DNA from: Chloroflexota bacterium
GTDB taxonomy: Bacteria; Chloroflexota; Anaerolineae; UBA4142
Direction of reading: 5' to 3'
NCBI GenBank assembly: GCA_023381515.1
Contig: JAMCQI010000050.1
Coordinates: 1 to 39,015 of the forward strand
DNA length: 39,015 nt
The notes below the pieces were generated by a model. That model was not told the DNA's origin. It did no database searches and saw only the letters and a list, made by a program, of their open reading frames with translations. The stretch's first letter is position 1, and the number at the start of each line of letters is the position of its first letter. The translations under genes were made by a program, and so were the position numbers. This document shows, in pieces, positions 23,703 through 32,967 of the stretch.

Positions 23703-23731
23703 TTCTCAATCACCGTGATTTGTTGTATAAT
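23703..23731 (+). promoter_or_regulatory. Promoter of the methylmalonyl-CoA mutase subunit operon
   Basis: TTCTCA (23703-23708), 17 nt, TATAAT (23726-23731). The expected start is near 23738, with the ATG at 23760 and a GAGGAAG ribosome-binding site between. Confidence 0.6.
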
Positions 23732-23759
23732 GTTTTTTGATCTCAAAGCGAGGAAGATT

Positions 23760-24197
23760 ATGAGCGAGCGACCGATTCGCGTACTCATTGCCAAGCCCGG
23801 CCTGGACGGCCACGACCGCGGCGCCAAAGTCGTCGCGCGCGCGCTGCGGGACGCAGGGATGGAAGTCATTTATACCGGCATCCGGCAGACGCCTGAAATG
23901 ATCGCCGAGGCGGCTCTACAGGAAGATGTCGACGTTATCGGGCTGTCCATCCTCTCCGGGGCGCACATGGACCTCTTTCCGCGTATTGTCGAAGAGATCA
24001 AGCGCAGAAATGTGAATGATGCCTTGCTCGTCTGCGGTGGAATCATCCCAGAAGAGGATATTCCGGCACTAGAGCAAATGGGGTTTGTCGGAGTGTTCGG
24101 GCCCGGCACCTCCACCCAGGACCTTGCCAAATTCATCCGTGATGAGGTCGGACAACGCCGTACCCGTTCGGCGCAGTCACCCTCTCCTGCGAGGTAA
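23760..24197 (+). CDS. Methylmalonyl-CoA mutase small (B12-binding) subunit
   Basis: A 145-residue stand-alone cobalamin-binding domain. It holds the B12 cofactor for methylmalonyl-CoA mutase, or a related acyl-CoA mutase, which interconverts methylmalonyl-CoA and succinyl-CoA. The signature is [18 protein letters not shown] (about residues 11-28), with the DxHxxG histidine that replaces the lower axial base. [10 protein letters not shown] (about 61-70), and [25 protein letters not shown] (about 97-121) in the nucleotide-tail pocket, complete the domain. The ATG has GAGGAAG upstream. The 530-residue catalytic subunit is not in the window and must be elsewhere if the enzyme is complete. meaB starts 7 nt downstream. 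Confidence 0.9.
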   Translation: MSERPIRVLIAKPGLDGHDRGAKVVARALRDAGMEVIYTGIRQTPEMIAEAALQEDVDVIGLSILSGAHMDLFPRIVEEIKRRNVNDALLVCGGIIPEEDIPALEQMGFVGVFGPGTSTQDLAKFIRDEVGQRRTRSAQSPSPAR

Positions 24198-24204
24198 CCG
24201 CGGC

Positions 24205-25158
24205 GTGGATACTGAATGGATCGAAGCGGTCCGCGCAGGCAACCCGCGGGCGGTGGCGCGAGCCATCAGCGCCGTTGAGCGCGGCGGTCCCGGCGCTCAT
24301 GCAGTGATTGCGGCCCTTTTCCCGTTTACGGGCAGGGCCCAGATCATCGGCGTGACGGGCGCCCCAGGGACCGGCAAGAGCACGCTCGTCAATGAGCTGG
24401 CCAAGTACTATCGCCGACGCGGAGACCGCGTCGGTATTGTTGCCGTCGACCCGACTAGCCCGTTCACGGGCGGCGCGATCCTCGGAGACCGGTTGAGGAT
24501 GCAGGACTTGAGCGGTGATCCCGGCGTCTTTATCCGAAGCATGGCGACGCGGGGCAGCCTCGGCGGTCTCGCTTCGGCAACTTTTGATGCGGTGCAAGTA
24601 TTGGATGCAGCCGGATTTGACCTCATCCTTGTGGAAACGGTGGGCGCCGGTCAAAGCGAAGTCGACATCGCCAAGAACGCTCAGACGACGGTGGTCGTCG
24701 ATGCCCCCGGTCTCGGCGATGAGATACAAGCGATCAAAGCCGGCATCCTTGAGATTGCGGATGTCCTTGTCGTCAACAAAGCGGACCGGGATGGCGCCGG
24801 CGCGACGGTTGCGGCGCTGGAGATGAATCTGAATCTCAAGCCGAAATCCGAAAAGAGCTGGCGCCCGCCTGTGCTCAAGACCGTCGCCATCCGGGGCGAG
24901 GGCACAGGAGATGTCGTGGACTGGATTGGCAAGCACCGGGCCTACTTGGAGGCGGAGCATTTGCTCAAGGCGAAAGAAAGAGCGCGGTTTCGATCCGAGT
25001 TGGATATGGTGCTCCAGCGCGAGCTCATGAGTCGTTTGCTCAGCCATCTGGATGGGAACGAAATGGATTCTCTCGTGGACAAAATGGCGTCTCGCGAGAT
25101 GGACGTGTATCAGGTCGCGAACCAGCTTCTCCATGCCGCCGAGCGATCACAGGCGTAA
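24205..25158 (+). CDS. meaB: Methylmalonyl-CoA mutase-associated GTPase MeaB
   Basis: A 317-residue G3E GTPase that gates cofactor loading and protects B12-dependent acyl-CoA mutases. Motifs in order: VTGAPGTGKSTLVNEL (Walker A, about 51-66), AVDPTSPFTGGAILGDRLRM (about 81-100), ETVGAGQSEVDIAK (about 149-162), APGLGDEIQAIKAGILEIAD (about 172-191) and VVNKADRDG (about 193-201). The C-terminal arm, about 60 residues, is the usual dimerisation segment. The GTG start is favoured over upstream frames: GAGGT lies 9 nt before it and it follows the small subunit by 7 nt. Residues about 207-218 (MNLNLKPKSEKS) come from a GAAATCCGAAA-type stretch similar to the repeat at 6246-6282, though the family has variable sequence at this point. 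Confidence 0.9.
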   Translation: MDTEWIEAVRAGNPRAVARAISAVERGGPGAHAVIAALFPFTGRAQIIGVTGAPGTGKSTLVNELAKYYRRRGDRVGIVAVDPTSPFTGGAILGDRLRMQDLSGDPGVFIRSMATRGSLGGLASATFDAVQVLDAAGFDLILVETVGAGQSEVDIAKNAQTTVVVDAPGLGDEIQAIKAGILEIADVLVVNKADRDGAGATVAALEMNLNLKPKSEKSWRPPVLKTVAIRGEGTGDVVDWIGKHRAYLEAEHLLKAKERARFRSELDMVLQRELMSRLLSHLDGNEMDSLVDKMASREMDVYQVANQLLHAAERSQA

Positions 25159-25257
25159 AGGTCCTACCTAGTTTGTGCCTTTTGGCTCTCTCGGCGTCTT
25201 GGTCGCTTGGGTGGCCATCGCGCCTGGAATATTGATTCAGATAGAACTTGGTCTGCG

Positions 25258-25288
25258 CCCCGCGCCGTTCCGTAGTGGGCGGGGTTTT
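25258..25288 (+). terminator. Intrinsic terminator after meaB
   Basis: CCCCGC (25258-25263) pairs with GCGGGG (25279-25284), followed by TTTTCTT. It closes the mcm/meaB operon. The rest of the 25159-25289 gap holds nothing recognisable. Confidence 0.6.
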
Positions 25289-25289
25289 C

Positions 25290-25874
25290 TTGATTGTACA
25301 ACTCGAGCGATCATCCATATTATGGCTTGAGGGAGCTCATATCCATACATCTAACCCGCCGCGTGAATATTCACTTTGGCTAATGCCGTCCGGAGAAACA
25401 CATCAACGATTGGCCCGCCTCATCTTCCGCTTGAGCGAAGAATACTCGACTCCTCTGTTCGAACCGCACATTACACTACTCGGCGGTCTGACGGCCACGG
25501 AAGATCGTCTCCAGTCTCTGTCCCACCAGCTTGCTGCTCGACTCACAGCCTTTGAGGTGCCGCTCACCCGCGCGGATTATTTAGACGAGTTCCATCGCGC
25601 CCTGTTCGTTCGGGTAGCGGAGATTGAGCCGGTGATGAATGCGAACCGCCAGGCCAGGGATGTATTTGGCCGTGAGCAAGGGAGCGCGTACATGCCTCAT
25701 CTGAGCCTCCTTTACGGCAACTTGAGCCAGGACCTCAAAGAGGAGATTCTTTCCAAGATCGGGCGTGAATTCAACACGTCCTTCCCGGTCAATCGCTTCT
25801 TTTTGCAGTGTACGACCGGTGACACCAAGGATTGGTACCGTCTGGGTGAGTTCCTGATGGCAGCAGAGGTCTAA
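25290..25874 (+). CDS. 2H phosphoesterase, cyclic phosphodiesterase (CPDase)-like
   Basis: A protein of about 180-195 residues. The two HxT/S motifs of the 2H family are present as FEPHITLLGG and MPHLSLLYG, and the YSLWLMP strand is close to plant-type cyclic phosphodiesterases, which open ADP-ribose 1'',2''-cyclic phosphate or nucleoside 2',3'-cyclic phosphates. A role in RNA end or cyclic-nucleotide metabolism is therefore likely. The start is unclear. TTG at 25290 is the only ordinary start codon that keeps the conserved YSLW strand, but it lies in the T-tract of the previous terminator. The next, ATG at 25383, would lose that strand. A TATTAT at 25318-25323 could be a -10 box, which would place the real start later or at a non-standard codon. 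Confidence 0.7.
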   Translation: MIVQLERSSILWLEGAHIHTSNPPREYSLWLMPSGETHQRLARLIFRLSEEYSTPLFEPHITLLGGLTATEDRLQSLSHQLAARLTAFEVPLTRADYLDEFHRALFVRVAEIEPVMNANRQARDVFGREQGSAYMPHLSLLYGNLSQDLKEEILSKIGREFNTSFPVNRFFLQCTTGDTKDWYRLGEFLMAAEV

Positions 25875-25882
25875 GAAGAACG

Positions 25883-26563
25883 ATGCACCTGCTTTTGATT
25901 CGTCATGGTGAAACCGATTGGAATAACGAAGGGCGGCTGCAGGGTCACACAGATATACTTCTCAATGCACGCGGGATTGAGCAGGCCAGGATATTGTCAA
26001 TGCGACTTGCCGCCGAGGAGAACATACAAACCATCTACTCTAGCCCTCTCTCACGCGCGCGTGTCACGGCCGAAATCGTCGGAGATATCTTTCACCTCCA
26101 TCCGATCATCGACGAGCGACTCATGGAGCGAAATGCGGGCCATCTTGAAGGCCTCACGGCCGGCGAGGTCAAGACTCGTTTTCCAGAGTTTTTCAAAGTG
26201 TGGCATGGACCGCGTGACCAACCTCTCCAACTGCCCGGCGGCGAGGACGATCTTGGTTTCCAAAAGCGTGTAGCTTCGTTTCTGCAAACTCTCCAGGATG
26301 AGCAAAGAGACAAGAGCATAGCCGTCGTCACCCATGGCGGCACTCTCGCCATGATCATCGCCACGCTGCTGGGCTTGAATCTGAACCATCGCTTACCGTT
26401 TCGATTTGACAATACATCACTGAACGTAGTAGATTTCACCGACGGGCGCCTATGCCTCAAGCGACTCAACGACACTTTTCACTTGAGGAACGGATATGCC
26501 GCATCGTCACCGGACAGGCTCTTGCGGCCCGTCTCTCTCGGAACGGAGCTAGAAACCCAATGA
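25883..26563 (+). CDS. Histidine phosphatase family protein (phosphoglycerate mutase-like)
   Basis: A 226-residue cytoplasmic phosphatase of the branch-1 histidine phosphatase family. The phosphohistidine motif is [19 protein letters not shown] (about 4-22). A conserved [14 protein letters not shown] (about 53-66), [14 protein letters not shown] and the second histidine in [11 protein letters not shown] (about 152-162) follow. This family includes cofactor-dependent phosphoglycerate mutases and CobC/alpha-ribazole phosphatase. The sequence fits the broad-specificity or CobC-like phosphatases, but the substrate cannot be fixed. It starts 8 nt after the 2H phosphoesterase and is probably co-transcribed. 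Confidence 0.85.
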   Translation: MHLLLIRHGETDWNNEGRLQGHTDILLNARGIEQARILSMRLAAEENIQTIYSSPLSRARVTAEIVGDIFHLHPIIDERLMERNAGHLEGLTAGEVKTRFPEFFKVWHGPRDQPLQLPGGEDDLGFQKRVASFLQTLQDEQRDKSIAVVTHGGTLAMIIATLLGLNLNHRLPFRFDNTSLNVVDFTDGRLCLKRLNDTFHLRNGYAASSPDRLLRPVSLGTELETQ

Positions 26564-26579
26564 GCGAAGGGAGAGTGGA

Positions 26580-27299
26580 ATGCGACCCAGTCATCTCGAT
26601 CCCGTGACGGCGCGAACTCCCGGAGGAGATGCTCGCGGCGCGCACGCTCGCGGAGTGCAGTATCCTGTGGCTGCAAAGCGGTACTCCCTGCCCCACGGAA
26701 TCGCGCTCTCCTTAGGAGTGGCCGCAATTTTACTCTTGGCCGCGTGCTCTTCGGCCGCAACGCCGGCAGCAACGTCGGGAAATGCGGCCAAACTACCACC
26801 TCAACAAAGGAGTAATATGTACCAGGCACCACCGCCAATGACGATCGACGTCAAGAAAACCTACGTAGCGACCATCAAGACTGCCAAGGGTGACATCGTG
26901 GTAGACCTCTACCCGAAAGACGCACCGCAGACAGTCAACAATTTTGTCTTCCTCGCCCGGGACGGCTTTTACAACAATCTGACCTTTCACCGCGTTGAGC
27001 CGGGTTTTGTGATCCAGGGCGGAGACCCGCTCGGCACGGGCACCGGAGGCCCGGGCTATACGATTCCCGCCGAAATCAAGGAAAAACACAGCAAGGGCGC
27101 GATCGCCATGGCGCGGCTTCCGGATCAGGTGAATCCCAAGCGCGACTCCAGTGGCAGCCAATTCTACATCACTCTCGAAGCTACGCCGTTTCTGGATGGA
27201 GCTTATACGGCTTTTGGCCAGGTAACACAGGGCATGGACGTGGTCCAGAAGATTGCCCGCGGCGATGTGATCCAGTCGATTTTAATCAGCGAAAAGTAA
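26580..27299 (+). CDS. Cyclophilin-type peptidyl-prolyl isomerase, lipoprotein
   Basis: A 239-residue exported prolyl isomerase. After a basic, unusually long N-terminal region comes a hydrophobic segment ending in a lipobox (ILLLAACSS, about residues 53-61), so the mature protein is anchored on the outside of the membrane. A Ser/Ala-rich linker precedes the cyclophilin domain (about 95-239): [40 protein letters not shown] and [24 protein letters not shown]. It probably assists folding of exported proteins. The ATG has AAGGGAGAG upstream. A GTG at 26655 would give a more typical signal peptide length. It lies 16 nt after the phosphatase. Confidence 0.88.
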   Translation: MRPSHLDPVTARTPGGDARGAHARGVQYPVAAKRYSLPHGIALSLGVAAILLLAACSSAATPAATSGNAAKLPPQQRSNMYQAPPPMTIDVKKTYVATIKTAKGDIVVDLYPKDAPQTVNNFVFLARDGFYNNLTFHRVEPGFVIQGGDPLGTGTGGPGYTIPAEIKEKHSKGAIAMARLPDQVNPKRDSSGSQFYITLEATPFLDGAYTAFGQVTQGMDVVQKIARGDVIQSILISEK

Positions 27300-27317
27300 A
27301 GGTCAGGAGGTCCTTCG

Positions 27318-28274
27318 ATGGCGAAGATGTATGGTGAATTGGCAATGTTCAGCGGGCGCAGCAATCGCCCTCTTGCGGAGGGTATTTGCAAGCATTTGCA
27401 CGTCCCATTGGATGACGCAGACGTCTTTGACTTTCCCAACGAGAACATCTTCATCCAACTCAAGTGTAGCGTCCGCGGGCAGGACGTCTTCCTCGTCCAG
27501 GGCCTCTCGTCGCCGGTCAATCGCAACATCATCGAGCTCTTGATTTTCCTAGATGCGCTCAAGCGAGCGTCGGCAGGACGTATCACCGCCGTCATACCTT
27601 TTTACGCTTACGGTCGCAGCGACAAGAAGGACCAACCCCGCATCGCCATCACCGCCCGACTCCTTGCCGACCTGGTTAGTGTTGCCGGCGCGACCCGCTA
27701 CATGACGATCGATCTGCACGCAGGTCAAATCCAGGGCTTTTTCCAGATTCCCGGCGACGAATTCTCCGCTTTTCCCATCTTGACGGATTATCTCGTGGAA
27801 AAGAACATTCCGAATGCGGTCGTCGTCTCTGCCGATCTCGGGTTTGCGAAAAAGGCCCGTAACTTTGCCCGCAAACTCGATATGCCACTCGCCTTTGTCG
27901 AAAAACGACGGATCGGCAATGACCCCACCGCTCAAGCGATGACTGTCATTGGAGATGTGCAGGACAAGAACGTCATTCTAGTGGACGACGAGGTCGATAC
28001 GGGCGGCACACTCGTCGAAGCCGTGCACCTCCTCAAACGGAGCGGAGCCCATTTGATCTATACCGCGTGTACCCACGCTACGCTGTCCCACCCGGCCGTG
28101 GACCGACTACGCAACGCTCCGATCGACGAGTTCATCTGTACGGATACCGTCCCCGTCCCACCCGAAAAGCGGCTGCCAAATTTCAAGATACTTTCTGTGG
28201 CTCCCCTGCTCGCCGAGACCATCGCCCGCACTCATACGGGCCGAAGCGTAGGCGAGTACCTGAAAGATGCGTAG
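27318..28274 (+). CDS. prs: Ribose-phosphate pyrophosphokinase
   Basis: A 318-residue PRPP synthetase, making phosphoribosyl pyrophosphate from ribose-5-phosphate and ATP for nucleotide, histidine and tryptophan synthesis. Landmarks: FSGRSNRPLAEGI (about 11-23), QGLSSPVNRNIIELL, FYAYGRSDKKDQPRIAITARL (about 95-115), TIDLHAGQIQGFF (the metal-binding histidine loop, about 130-142) and the PRPP loop VILVDDEVDTGGT (about 215-227). The usual FPDGE is FPNEN here. The ATG has AGGAGG 8 nt upstream. It lies 19 nt after the cyclophilin gene and is followed by a strong terminator, so it is the last gene of this run. Confidence 0.92.
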   Translation: MAKMYGELAMFSGRSNRPLAEGICKHLHVPLDDADVFDFPNENIFIQLKCSVRGQDVFLVQGLSSPVNRNIIELLIFLDALKRASAGRITAVIPFYAYGRSDKKDQPRIAITARLLADLVSVAGATRYMTIDLHAGQIQGFFQIPGDEFSAFPILTDYLVEKNIPNAVVVSADLGFAKKARNFARKLDMPLAFVEKRRIGNDPTAQAMTVIGDVQDKNVILVDDEVDTGGTLVEAVHLLKRSGAHLIYTACTHATLSHPAVDRLRNAPIDEFICTDTVPVPPEKRLPNFKILSVAPLLAETIARTHTGRSVGEYLKDA

Positions 28275-28291
28275 CATTGCATGCGAAACGG

Positions 28292-28324
28292 CAGGGGCGC
28301 CCGGGTGGCGCCCCTGGGTCTTTT
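28292..28324 (+). terminator. Intrinsic terminator after prs
   Basis: CAGGGGCGCC (28292-28301) and GGCGCCCCTG (28307-28316) form a perfect 10-bp stem with a 5-nt loop, followed by GGTCTTTTG. Confidence 0.8.
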
Positions 28325-28356
28325 GATTCGCCACTGTGCCCGAGTCCCAGATTTTG

Positions 28357-28385
28357 TTGCAATCCGTCTCGAATGATGCTAGAAT
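28357..28385 (+). promoter_or_regulatory. Promoter of secA, TTGCAA-17-TAGAAT
   Basis: TTGCAA (28357-28362), 17 nt, TAGAAT (28380-28385). The predicted start is near 28392. AGGAG at 28402-28406 precedes the ATG at 28420 with a rather long spacing. Confidence 0.55.
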
Positions 28386-28419
28386 TAGATGCTTTAAGCT
28401 CTAGGAGTACTGCGACTTT

Positions 28420-31400
28420 ATGCTCAAGAATCTGTATACCAAGATTACCGGCGACCCCAACGAGAAAGAGATCAAGCGTCTCATGCCGGTGGTCGAGGAA
28501 ATCAATCAGCTCGAACCCGAATTTCAAAAACTGACGGACGCGGAACTGCGCGCCAAGACGGATGAATTCAAAAAGCATTTGAACGACGCACTCGCCGCGC
28601 CCCGCCAAGCTGTCGGCGACGCTCGTGAGCAGTTCAATACCGCGGCAGATGCCGAAGACCGGCGGATGCTTGAAGAACACCTGAAGCAAGTTCAGCAAGC
28701 CTTGACCGAGGCGCAGCGCGCGGCCCTGGACGACATCCTCCCCGAGGCTTTTGCGGCCGTGCGCGAGGCCAGCGTTCGCACGATTGGCCTCCGGCACTTT
28801 GACGTCCAGCTCATCGGCGGCATGGTCCTGCACTCGGGCAAAGTCGCCGAGATGAAAACCGGCGAAGGCAAAACCCTGGTCGCCACCCTCCCGCTGTACT
28901 TGAACTCCCTTCTTGGTCAAGGCGCTCACCTGGTCACCGTCAACGATTACCTGGCCCGTCGCGATGCCCAGTGGATGGGACCGATTTACCACGCCCTTGG
29001 CCAAAGCGTCGGTATCCTTCAGCAGGGCGAGAAGAACGGCCTGGTGTTTGACCCGAGCGCCAAGGGCTCGACCCCGGAGACGGATTTTCTTCGCAAGGCC
29101 GATCGGCATGAGGCTTATCTGGCCGATATCACTTACGGCACCAACAACGAATTCGGTTTTGATTATTTGCGAGATAATATGGCCTGGCGCCTCGAGGACC
29201 GCGTCCAGAGCCAACTTTATTATGCGATCGTCGACGAGGTGGACAACATCCTCATCGACGAGGCGCGCACCCCCCTCATCATCTCCGGCCCAGCAGGAGA
29301 AGCATCCGAGGAATATTACCGGCTCGCCGAACTCGTTCGCAAGCTGAATCCGGACGACTATACGATCGACCAGCGCACGCGCTCGATCACCCTGACAGAA
29401 GCGGGGTACGACCGTGTTGAGGCGCTCCTTGGAACGCCGCTCTATAATGTGGAACGGCCGGAAGAGTCGGACCCACAGCAAGCCAAAGTGATGCACCACC
29501 TTGAAGCGGCCATGAAGGCCCAGTACCTCTTCCAACGCGACAAGGACTATATCATCCGCAAGGGCCAGGTCATCATCGTGGATGAGTTCACGGGGCGCTT
29601 GATGCCGGGACGGCGGTGGTCGGATGGCCTTCACCAGGCGGTAGAGGCGAAAGAGCGAGTACCAATCCAGCAAGAGTCCGTGACCTACGCAACGGTCACG
29701 CTGCAGAACTATTTCCGCCTCTATCGGCGGCTCGCAGGCATGACAGGCACGGCCAAGACCGAGGAGGATGAGTTCCAAAAGGTCTACAACCTGGACGTGA
29801 TCGTCATCCCGACTCACAAACCCATGATCCGGGCCGACCAGCCCGACCTGGTCTACCGCAGCGAGGAAGCCAAGTGGCGTGCGGTCACTCTCGAAATCCT
29901 CAGCCTTTACGCCAAAGGCCAGCCCACTCTCGTGGGCACCACTTCGGTGGAACTGTCGGAACACCTCAGCGATCGTCTCGCGGCATCCAAGCTGCAGCTG
30001 CTGGCACGAGTGCGGCTCCTCGGAAACGCCATCGAAAACAGCAAAGACCTCTCCGACAAACAGCGGACGGCTCTCAAGCTCATCCTCTCACGCGATCTCG
30101 CCGAAGAGCCTGAGCAGTATGAAGAGGCGCTCTCTGCGCGTTTGTTCCACGAATTTGATTTGCGCGGGGTCAGCGAAGCTTCGCGCAAGCTCCGCTTGCC
30201 CGTGCGCGACCTCATTCGCATCAAGGCTCGTCTGGGCGGCCGGGGCAAAGAAACCTCGAACGTCGCCAAGCAATACAATCTCGGCGACAAAGAGATCCGC
30301 GAGCTGGGCAATTTGAGCGAGCGCGATTTGAAATTCGTCTCCCGATTGGAAGAGCGGCAGCTCCGCCTCGACAACATCGACGCGCTGGCCGCAGAGATTA
30401 GCGAGCATCCGGACGATTTGGCAAAGATTGCGCCCCGCTTCAACCTGCCAGTCGAAACGGTCATGGACATTTATCAGGACTTGCGTCTCTCCCGCCCGGA
30501 AATGATGGAAATCAATCGTGCCTTGATCGAGAACCTCGGCCAGGTGGATACCGTAGCGCACGAGTATCGTGCCCGCGCCGCGGCGATGGATGCGATTCTC
30601 AAACGGCTTTACCTTCGCGAAGAGGACGTTGTCCGATTGGCGAAAAAAGCGGGCGTGGAGGTCGACCCCTTCGCGACCGAGAATCTCGGCTATCTCTCCG
30701 AGAGCTATGGGGTCGAGGATCCCGCTCGTCTTGAGCAAATCCTGCGCGAAGGCGTCCCCCACTCCGTCTTGAACGCCAAAGAGCACGAAAAGGAGGCGGG
30801 GATAATCGCCCGCGCAGGCGAGCCGAACTCGATCACCGTCGCGACGAACATGGCAGGCCGTGGGGTCGATATCAAGCTGGGCGGCGAATTGCCAGAGGAC
30901 ACGCTCAACGAAATAGGGCGTGTTTTGCACCGGGCCGGCATTGATCCGTACAATCTGACGTTCGACCAAATCGCCGAGGCCCTTACCAAGATTCCGCCGG
31001 AAGAGTACTTCCTTTACGCCGAGCATGTGGAGCGTTTCCAGAAATACATGCACGATCGCGAGCGCGTGCGCGAGCTGGGAGGACTGCGCATCGTCGGCAC
31101 AGAGCGTCACGAGGCGCGGCGTATTGACAACCAGTTGCGCGGCCGCTCTGGACGTCAGGGCGACCCCGGCTCCTCCCGTTTCTATGTTTCGCTCGAAGAT
31201 GAAATCATGAACCGCATGGGCGGCAAGGGTCTGGTCGATCGCGTCTGGATCGAGGATATTCCGATTGAACATGACTGGGTCACTCGCGCCATAGAGCAAG
31301 CCCAAGTCAAAATGGAGTCCTACAACTTTGACATCCGCAAGCACTTGCTCGAATACGACGATGTCCTGAATAAGCAGAGGGAGATCATTTACGGACAGCG

Positions 31401-32955
31401 GTCTCGGATTCTTACCAAGGCCGATTTGCGGGAAGACCTGCGAAGTTGGTTGGAAGAGGAAATTGCTCGACTCGTTTCCGAGGACCTGAAATCCGATCAC
31501 GGCGATTCGGACCACGCCGAGTCCCGCTTGCTGTTTCACCTGGATTCGCTCTTACCCGGCTTTTTCCTGACCGAGAACGAAATCTGGCCGCCGCTCTCCG
31601 TGGAGTTGGTTCAGCGCGATCTTGTTTTCGCCGAGGACGACGCGCTCGATGCCATCTGCCGTCGCATCCTCGACGCCGCCCGCCGCGGCATGGAGCTGCA
31701 TCGCGACTATATTGCCCAGTCCGTCGTCCCCGAGGCCATTAATCAGTTCGAGCAGCAATATCAGACCACTTGGAACGACCTCGAGGACGTGGCGAAGAAT
31801 ACGTTCTCCACAACCCGGCACGAGGCCGAAGAGCAGAACCAACACCTTGATACCGGGGCCCTCGCCATGACGATCGGGCAGGCCGTCGGAATGCCCATCA
31901 GCCTGAATGCCGAGCGCGGCGCAGAGGTGGGCGAGCGCGAGATTGTAGATGCTGTCCGGCAAGCCTATGATGCACGTGTCGCCGAACAGGTCTTGAGACG
32001 CGTCGAAAAACGCGTCGGCATGAATCTAGACGTGCACCGGCCCACCGACGCGGGACTGAGCTTCGACGAACTGCGTAACGCGCTCGTCCAAGCCGTCAAC
32101 TCGACGTATAACCAGCAAGCCGACAAGTATTTAGCAGACATCGAACGCGAGTTGGCCGAACGGATCAAGAGCATCGACGATGTTCGCGGAATGCATCTTT
32201 CGAGCCTCCTCTTTGCGATCAGCCATACTCGCCATTCCGCGTTCGATCAACGCACGCATCGGCGCTTTGATCTCATGGTCCCCCGTTTTCCATGGGTGCA
32301 TTTGGCCGCCGACAAGATTCGCGGGTTGGACCAGCCCGGTCTGCGAGAGGAAATCCTCGCGTACTGGACGCGCTCACTCGGCCAGCTTGAGGTCGTGCGT
32401 GGCGGCACCCAGACCTTCAACGATCTCCTGCGCGAGCTGATGCTCAGCGTCGTCACGAACTTGTGGGTAGACTATCTTACAGAAATTGAAGCGCTGCGCG
32501 AAGGCATCGGCTTACAGGCGTTCGGTCAGCGCGATCCGCTCGTCGAGTACAAGCGCAGGGCGTATGAGATGTTCCAAGACCTCTACTCCCGCATCCGCTC
32601 CCAGGTCGTAACCTACATCTTCACGTATCAATACCGTGGCTTGGCCAAGCTGGAAGACGAAGCGCGAGACCGCGCTTCCCGTCAGGCGGTTGAGGCTCCC
32701 CGAAAGGAGCCGCCAGCCGTTGCGGCCCAGACGGCAGCCCCTCAGCCGGCGAAGGCAGCGCCCCAATCCCCCAAAGCGACCAAGGCTCCTGCACCGGCTC
32801 GCACGCCTATAGGCTCTTCCGGAGTGGCAAAGCTTGGGCGCAACGATCCATGCTGGTGCGGCAGTGGCCGAAAATACAAAAACTGCCATATGGCAAGCGA
32901 TACCGGCCAAACGGCACCGGCCCGTGCGAGCGGCAATGGTAAGGGTCGCCGGTAG
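28420..32955 (+). CDS. secA: Preprotein translocase ATPase SecA, greatly enlarged
   Basis: The motor ATPase that drives proteins through SecYEG. At 1511 residues it is about 500-650 longer than most SecA proteins. Walker A is MKTGEGKT (145-152); the DEAD-type motif is VDEVDNILIDEARTPLIISG (271-290). NBD2 starts normally (GQPTLVGTTSVELSEHLSDRL), then from about 525 to 778 comes an all-helical insert of about 250 residues before SVLNAKEHEKEA (782 on). ATNMAGRGVDIKLGG and GTERHEARRIDNQLRGRSGR then follow, separated by a further insert of about 60. The helical scaffold is also stretched: EYDDVLNKQRE (978) is about 380 residues from LREGIGLQAFGQRDPLVEYK (1359), roughly 200 more than usual. The C-terminus keeps the zinc-binding SEC-C motif DPCWCGSGRKYKNCH (C1478, C1480, C1489, H1490) after a Pro/Ala linker. 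All catalytic motifs are intact, so it is expected to work. Confidence 0.95.
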   Translation: MLKNLYTKITGDPNEKEIKRLMPVVEEINQLEPEFQKLTDAELRAKTDEFKKHLNDALAAPRQAVGDAREQFNTAADAEDRRMLEEHLKQVQQALTEAQRAALDDILPEAFAAVREASVRTIGLRHFDVQLIGGMVLHSGKVAEMKTGEGKTLVATLPLYLNSLLGQGAHLVTVNDYLARRDAQWMGPIYHALGQSVGILQQGEKNGLVFDPSAKGSTPETDFLRKADRHEAYLADITYGTNNEFGFDYLRDNMAWRLEDRVQSQLYYAIVDEVDNILIDEARTPLIISGPAGEASEEYYRLAELVRKLNPDDYTIDQRTRSITLTEAGYDRVEALLGTPLYNVERPEESDPQQAKVMHHLEAAMKAQYLFQRDKDYIIRKGQVIIVDEFTGRLMPGRRWSDGLHQAVEAKERVPIQQESVTYATVTLQNYFRLYRRLAGMTGTAKTEEDEFQKVYNLDVIVIPTHKPMIRADQPDLVYRSEEAKWRAVTLEILSLYAKGQPTLVGTTSVELSEHLSDRLAASKLQLLARVRLLGNAIENSKDLSDKQRTALKLILSRDLAEEPEQYEEALSARLFHEFDLRGVSEASRKLRLPVRDLIRIKARLGGRGKETSNVAKQYNLGDKEIRELGNLSERDLKFVSRLEERQLRLDNIDALAAEISEHPDDLAKIAPRFNLPVETVMDIYQDLRLSRPEMMEINRALIENLGQVDTVAHEYRARAAAMDAILKRLYLREEDVVRLAKKAGVEVDPFATENLGYLSESYGVEDPARLEQILREGVPHSVLNAKEHEKEAGIIARAGEPNSITVATNMAGRGVDIKLGGELPEDTLNEIGRVLHRAGIDPYNLTFDQIAEALTKIPPEEYFLYAEHVERFQKYMHDRERVRELGGLRIVGTERHEARRIDNQLRGRSGRQGDPGSSRFYVSLEDEIMNRMGGKGLVDRVWIEDIPIEHDWVTRAIEQAQVKMESYNFDIRKHLLEYDDVLNKQREIIYGQRSRILTKADLREDLRSWLEEEIARLVSEDLKSDHGDSDHAESRLLFHLDSLLPGFFLTENEIWPPLSVELVQRDLVFAEDDALDAICRRILDAARRGMELHRDYIAQSVVPEAINQFEQQYQTTWNDLEDVAKNTFSTTRHEAEEQNQHLDTGALAMTIGQAVGMPISLNAERGAEVGEREIVDAVRQAYDARVAEQVLRRVEKRVGMNLDVHRPTDAGLSFDELRNALVQAVNSTYNQQADKYLADIERELAERIKSIDDVRGMHLSSLLFAISHTRHSAFDQRTHRRFDLMVPRFPWVHLAADKIRGLDQPGLREEILAYWTRSLGQLEVVRGGTQTFNDLLRELMLSVVTNLWVDYLTEIEALREGIGLQAFGQRDPLVEYKRRAYEMFQDLYSRIRSQVVTYIFTYQYRGLAKLEDEARDRASRQAVEAPRKEPPAVAAQTAAPQPAKAAPQSPKATKAPAPARTPIGSSGVAKLGRNDPCWCGSGRKYKNCHMASDTGQTAPARASGNGKGRR

Positions 32956-32967
32956 GACAAAGCAAGC

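Noticed and set aside
28183..29964. A 593-codon minus-strand frame opposite prs and secA
   Set aside because: Both opposite genes are unmistakable, and the frame has no recognisable motif or ribosome-binding site.
30088..31539. A 483-codon minus-strand frame inside secA
   Set aside because: It crosses the essential NBD2 region of secA and shows no domain.
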